From: Oenanthe sinensis
Lineage: Eukaryota > Streptophyta > Magnoliopsida > Apiales > Apiaceae
Length of the DNA stretch: 64,000 nucleotides
Assembly (NCBI GenBank): GCA_028671895.1
Contig: CM053796.1
Location: 27,340,860 to 27,404,859 of the forward strand
Direction: 5' to 3'
The position numbers were made by a program, and so were the translations under genes. The notes under the pieces were generated by a model, which saw only the letters and a list, made by a program, of their open reading frames with translations, did no database searches and was not told the DNA's origin. Shown here piece by piece: positions 59,505 to 64,000 of this stretch (its first letter is position 1; every line of letters begins with the position of its first letter).

Positions 59505-60177
59505 TAGGGGTGAACATGGGTTGGTTCGGGTCGGGTTTTCGTCAAACCCCGACCCAACCCGATTAGTTCGGTTTTATAAAAAATCAACCCATTAATTGTA
59601 AAAAAAAATCGTAACCCAACCCAACCCAACCCAATTAGTTCGGTTTTTATAATCGTAACCCAACCCAACCCAGAAATTTCTGCACTGTTGCAGAAATTTG
59701 TAGAAAATATTCTGCACTGTTGCAGAAATTTATATAGTGCAGAAATTTGTAGAAAATATTCTGCACTGTTGCAGAAAATTTATATAGTGCAGAAATTTGT
59801 AGAAAAAATTCTGCACTGTTGCAGAAAATTCTGCTTGTTGCAGAAAATGTTGCAAGAGCCGGAAAGTGTTGCAGAATGTGTTGCAAAAAATTTATATAGT
59901 GCAGAAAATTTATATAGTGCAGAAATTTGTAGAAAATATGTAAAAAATATATAGAATATGCAGAAAATATGCAAAAAATTCTGCATTTTATGTAATCGGT
60001 TTGGTTCGGGTTGGGTAAGGGTTAAAATTTGTTAAACCCTTACCCAACCCAATTAGTTCGGGTTTTTTAAAAATTAACCCATTTATATTTCGGTTTCGGA
60101 CGGTTCGATTTATTCGGCCAAAAAAAGGGGCGGGTTGGTTCGGTTTCGCGGTTTAATCGGATTTTTGTTCACCCCTA
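59505..60177. mobile_element. hAT-type MITE with perfect TIRs and 8-bp duplication
   Basis: The terminal inverted repeat TAGGGGTGAACA is perfect at both ends. The flanks are identical 8-bp copies of GCTGTGTT (59497-59504 and 60178-60185), the hAT signature. Subterminal regions are rich in GGTTCGGGT/AACCCAACCC phrases. The middle (59680-59960) is an array of units with 'gcagaaatttgtagaaaat' and 'attctgcactgttgcaga'. No transposase ORF is present. It sits in the spacer between pol and the accessory ORF of element E, so it is younger than E. Confidence 0.92.
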
Positions 60178-60362
60178 GCTGTGTTAACCAATATTTTTTT
60201 ATTGAGCTTAATTTTGCAATAAAGCTTGAACCACTTATAATCAACGTCAATATTGACAAATCTGAATTTCACCTTGAAATCCGGTCAAATAATAACTTTA
60301 ACCACAAGCGGAGCAATTTTCACCGAAAATTAATTCAACAAAATTAGAGACAGTCAGTGTCT

Positions 60363-63300
60363 TTACTTTGGGCACACTAGCATTCCTAACTCCAGACGGA
60401 GTTTATTGAATCTATCGGTGCTCAAGGGTTTTGTAAGAATATCCGCAATATTATGCTCAGTATCAATATATACCATCTTAATATTGCCTTTAGAGACATG
60501 ATCTCTTAGAAAGTGATGTCGAATATCAATGTGTTTTGATAATGAGTGCAACACAGAATTTTTACTCAAATTTATTGCACTTATATTATCACACTGAATT
60601 GATACTGCATCAAATTTCACAGTGTAGTCAGCTAGTGTTTGCTTCATCCAAAGGATTTGAGCACAACATTTTGCAGCTGCTATATATTCAGCTTCTGTAG
60701 TGGATATAGACACAGAATTCTGTTTCTTAGAAAACCAAGAAACTAGACATCCACCTAGAAACTGACAAGTACCACTTGTGCTTTTTCTGTCAATCAAGTG
60801 TCCGACATAATCCGAATCAGAAAAGAACACTAGGTCAAATGGTTGTCCTTTTGGATACCATAGACCCATATCAGTGGTTCCCTTAAGGTATCTGAATATC
60901 CGCTTTACAGCAGTCACGTGAGATTCCTTAGGGTTGACTTGAAAGCGGGCACACTTACATACGCTAAACTGTATGTCAGGCCTACTTGCAGTAATATAAA
61001 GTAGACTGCTAATCATCCCTCGATATTTCTTTGTATCCACAGAAATACCACTAGGATCTTCAGTCATCTTTAAAGCAGGTGACATAGGGGTACTGATGGT
61101 CTTACAGTTTTCCATCTCAAATTTCTTAAGCATTTCCTTGCAATATTTCGATTGTGAAATATGAATGCCTTCATCGGATTGCTTAATTTGCAATCCTAAA
61201 AAGAAATTTAATTCCCCCATCATGCTCATTTCAAATTCTTTACTCATAATTTCTGAGAATTCCTTACATAGAGATTCTTTGGTAGAACCAAATATAATAT
61301 CATCTACATAAATTTGAACTAGCACGATCTCATCATTTTCATACTTTGTAAAGAGAGTGGTATCAACAACTCCTATTTTGAAACCATTTTCAATAAGGAA
61401 TTTGCTTAACCTCTCATACTAAGCTCTAGGAGCTTGCTTTAACCCGTATAAAGCTTTGTACAATTTGTACACGTACTCAGGATGTAAGTGATCTTCAAAT
61501 CCAGGTGGTTGTCTTACGTATACTTCCTCTTCTAAGACACCGTTAAGGAAAGCAGATTTAACATCCATTTGATAGACCTTGAAACCTCTATGACACGCGA
61601 AGGCTAAAAACATTCGAATCAATTCAATTCGAGCCACGGGAGCATAGGTTTCATCAAAATCTATTCCTTCCATTTGAGTATAGCCTTGAGCAACCAATTG
61701 TGCTTTATTTCTTACCACTGTTCCACTTTCATCTAACTTGTTACGAAAGACCCACTTTGTTCCAATAATGGAAGTATCAGGGGGTTATGGAACTAGTTCC
61801 CAAACTTTATTATGAGAGAATTGGTTTAATTCTTCTTGCATGGCAAAAATCCAATCCTCATCCAATAAAGCTTCCTTTGCGGTTTTGGGTTCTATTTGTG
61901 ATAGAAAGGCCATATGACTCACAATGTTTTGAACTTGAGCACGAGTTTGAACACCTTTAGTTAAATCCCCTAAGACATAGTCTATCGGATGATTTTTAAG
62001 CAATGGTATTTCCATAGGCAATTCAAGTTCGTCCTTATCTTTTTCAAGAGGATTCTTTGAGATTGTAGGTTCAAGATTCATACTTCCAATTTGTCGAATA
62101 ACAGTTTCAACATCACTTGGAATATGACCATTTGAATCTGGTTCCTCTTCTATCAAATCTTTAAACTTTGAGTTTGGTTTAGATTCATTGAATGCAACAT
62201 TCATTGATTCTTCCACAACCAAAGTATTAAGATTAAATACTCGATAAGCTTTGCTATTCACAGAATATCCTAGAAAAATGCCCTCTCCAGATTTTGGGTC
62301 AAATTTTGTTAAATGATCTTTGGTATTCATGATATAGCATTTACTTCCAAAAACTTTGAAGTAATTAAGCTTAGGAGTTTTACCAAAATAGAGCTCATAA
62401 GGAGTTTTCATTTTGATAGGTCGTAGTAATACTCTATTAAGAACATGGCAAGCAGTAGACATAGCTTCGGCCCAAAAATATTTTGGTCGACGATATTCGT
62501 TAAGCATAGTGTTTGCCATTTCTTGCAACGTTCTGTTCTTCCTTTCAACTACCCCATTTGATTGAGGTGTATAAGGTGCAGAAAAGTTGTGAGAAATACC
62601 ATACGCTTCACAAAACTCAACAAATTTTGAATTCTCAAATTACTTCCCATGATCAGTCCTTATATAGATGATCGATTCATTTTGTTGATTTTGTATGCGT
62701 TTGCAAAGAGCGGCAAATGATTCAAATGCATCACTCTTTGATTTTAGAAACTCAGTCCATGTAAATCGAGAGTAGTCATCAACTACCACAAGGTTGTATT
62801 GACTTCCTCCAAGACTTTGTACTGGGACCGGTCCGATAAGATCCATATGTAATAGCTCAAGTGGTCTAAAAGTAGACACCATGAATTTGGCTTTGTGAGA
62901 TGCTCGAATTTGTTTGCCAATTTCACAAGCTTCACATATATGATCTTTAACAAAATTGAGTTTTGGTAATCCACGTACATGTTCTTTCGAACATATAGTT
63001 TTAATGAGTTTCATGTTAACATGGCCCAACCTACGATGCCATAACCATGGATCCTCATTAATGGAAACCAAACATACATTCTCATATTTCGTAGTGTCAC
63101 ACGTATATACATTTTTATCACGTGGACAATTTAGAGCCAGTCTTCCGTCTACATTGTAAATAGAACAATGTGATGAATGAAAAACGACTTTGCAACCATT
63201 ATCACATAGTTGACTTATAGATAACAAATTGTATTTTAGTCCCGTGACTAATTGTACGTTTGTTATTTTGAATCGTTCATTTCCAATATCCCCAATGCCA

Positions 63301-64000
63301 ACGATGTCACCTTTACTTCTATCTCAAAAGGTTACACTTCCTGCGGCTACCTTTCTAATGTTGTTCAACAATGACTTATTACCGGTCATATGTCGGGAAC
63401 AACCACTATCAAGATACCACACATCTTTATTAGCAGTAAGGTATACCTGCATAACAGATCAGTTAAACCTTTTGGTACCCCTTTGTCTTAAGGGTCCTTG
63501 GGTTAGTACATCATAAGGCATATGTGAAATAGCATTAACAAATCTAGGCATGGGATAATATTGCACATCATCATATAACCTTCTAGATGCTTCATTCCTA
63601 GCAGAGATATGATATGGATTTCTTCTAGGAGTATATTTGTTATATTTAGCATGATTATGAGTCTTACTATGTGGGAATATGGTAATAATCGAATTTCTAG
63701 AATTAGCATTGGCATTGTAATTCGCATTATTCATTCTAACATGAGTATTCGAAGTACTAGGATAGACATTATGACTCATGTTACCAAGATAACTCGATCT
63801 AGCATGATAATTTGCATTTCTAGGCATATTAGCATTTAAGTTGCGAGATTGACCATTGTAGTTAGGATTTTGAATCTTAGAGCTATTTTGAGGAACATTA
63901 TCCTTTCTCGTTAAACTAGAGCTAGGATGAACATTTTTCATGTTCTTTGGGCTATAGATTATTGGTTCTTGATGATACCAAAACTTTGGTTGACTTTGAA
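60363..64000 (-). pseudogene. Element E gag-pol, one frame broken by point stops
   Basis: A single frame runs from at least 63941 to 60363. Domains in order are: Asn-rich gag tail (63459-63941), retropepsin (WYLDSGCSRHM, DSG near 63405-63413), and the pre-integrase zinc region (WLWHRRLGH ... CEAC). Integrase follows, with HMDLIGP, IRTDHGK and NGVVERKNRTL carrying the D, D and E. RT has QMDVKSAFLNG and YVDDIIFGST. RNase H ends DILTKPLS then LRLELGML. Stops lie at 63459-63461, 63324-63326, 62640-62642, 61785-61787 and 61419-61421. The one at 63459 could be a natural gag-pol boundary. The others replace residues normally conserved (Gly, Glu or Gln, Arg, Trp). No frameshift was found. It is the best-preserved polymerase in the window. 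Confidence 0.9.

Larger units (their letters stand above)
50581..64000 (-). mobile_element. Copia element 'E': nearly intact, 5' end beyond window
   Basis: In element sense the window shows the gag end, protease, integrase, RT and RNase H (63941-60363). Then follow a spacer with an inserted hAT element, an internal promoter-like box (59097-59104), an accessory ORF of 442 codons (to 54910), purine tracts and a 2.7-kb 3' LTR. It interrupts element D's accessory ORF at 50580/50581. The upstream gag and 5' LTR lie past 64000. Only point stops break the pol frame. Order and extra ORF fit the Sirevirus branch. Confidence 0.88.

Noticed and set aside
59570..59670. Telomere-like AACCC repeats
   Set aside because: The unit is AACCC, not the plant CCCTAAA, and the repeats are subterminal parts of a hAT MITE with clear ends.
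59688..59954. ORFs with repeated AEICRKYSALLQ-like peptides
   Set aside because: They come from the internal tandem array of the hAT MITE, are open on both strands, and have no support as genes.

Overview
The window looks like a repeat-rich eudicot plant nuclear chromosome. It is AT-rich, has one intron-containing host gene of a plant-only family (a NAC transcription factor), and is otherwise nested Ty1/copia LTR retrotransposons, MITEs, a SINE, a Helitron and a CACTA remnant. The species cannot be read from the sequence. The LTR families resemble ones I associate with asterids such as Apiaceae, but that is an impression only.

Layout. 1-1020: AT-rich flank. 1021-14835: complete minus-strand copia element 'A' with two 1930-bp LTRs and a 5-bp target duplication; the LTRs are nearly identical although gag-pol is decayed. 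14836-18850: spacer with a DUF4283/LINE-type remnant and a small MITE. 18852-21839: NAC gene, three exons, 290 aa, with a Stowaway-like MITE in intron 1 and a tandem duplication in intron 2. 22178-22343: SINE with a perfect 14-bp target duplication. 22840-23574: short Helitron. 23590-26510: three related low-complexity elements and microsatellites. 26560-39620: plus-strand copia element 'C', left-truncated, whose accessory ORF is split by minus-strand element 'B' (27408-34976). 39640-41740: CACTA remnant with a dead Ulp1-like protease. 41754-41979: MITE. 42187-47546: plus-strand copia element 'G', interrupted by minus-strand 'D' (47547-50580), itself interrupted by minus-strand 'E' (50581 to beyond the window).

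The copia elements share a design that I think is the interesting part. Elements B, C, D and E carry an accessory ORF (here 'aORF'), related between B, C and D and probably E, and placed downstream of pol where the order can be seen. In B, C and E the aORF region is preceded by its own TATAAATAG promoter-like box. The LTRs of A, B, C, D and G carry dense arrays of short boxes upstream of the LTR TATA box. The boxes differ by family but share a TCGA core. In B and C the same kind of box is also reiterated directly upstream of the internal aORF promoter. This reads as two co-regulated promoters per element. Purine tracts repeated near the 3' LTR (A, E), PBS sequences complementary to initiator tRNA-Met (A, G) and the extra ORF fit the Sirevirus branch of Ty1/copia.

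Limits: everything comes from reading the sequence by eye. Family names for domains come from recognised motifs, not searches. LTR difference counts are by eye and ends of degraded elements are approximate.
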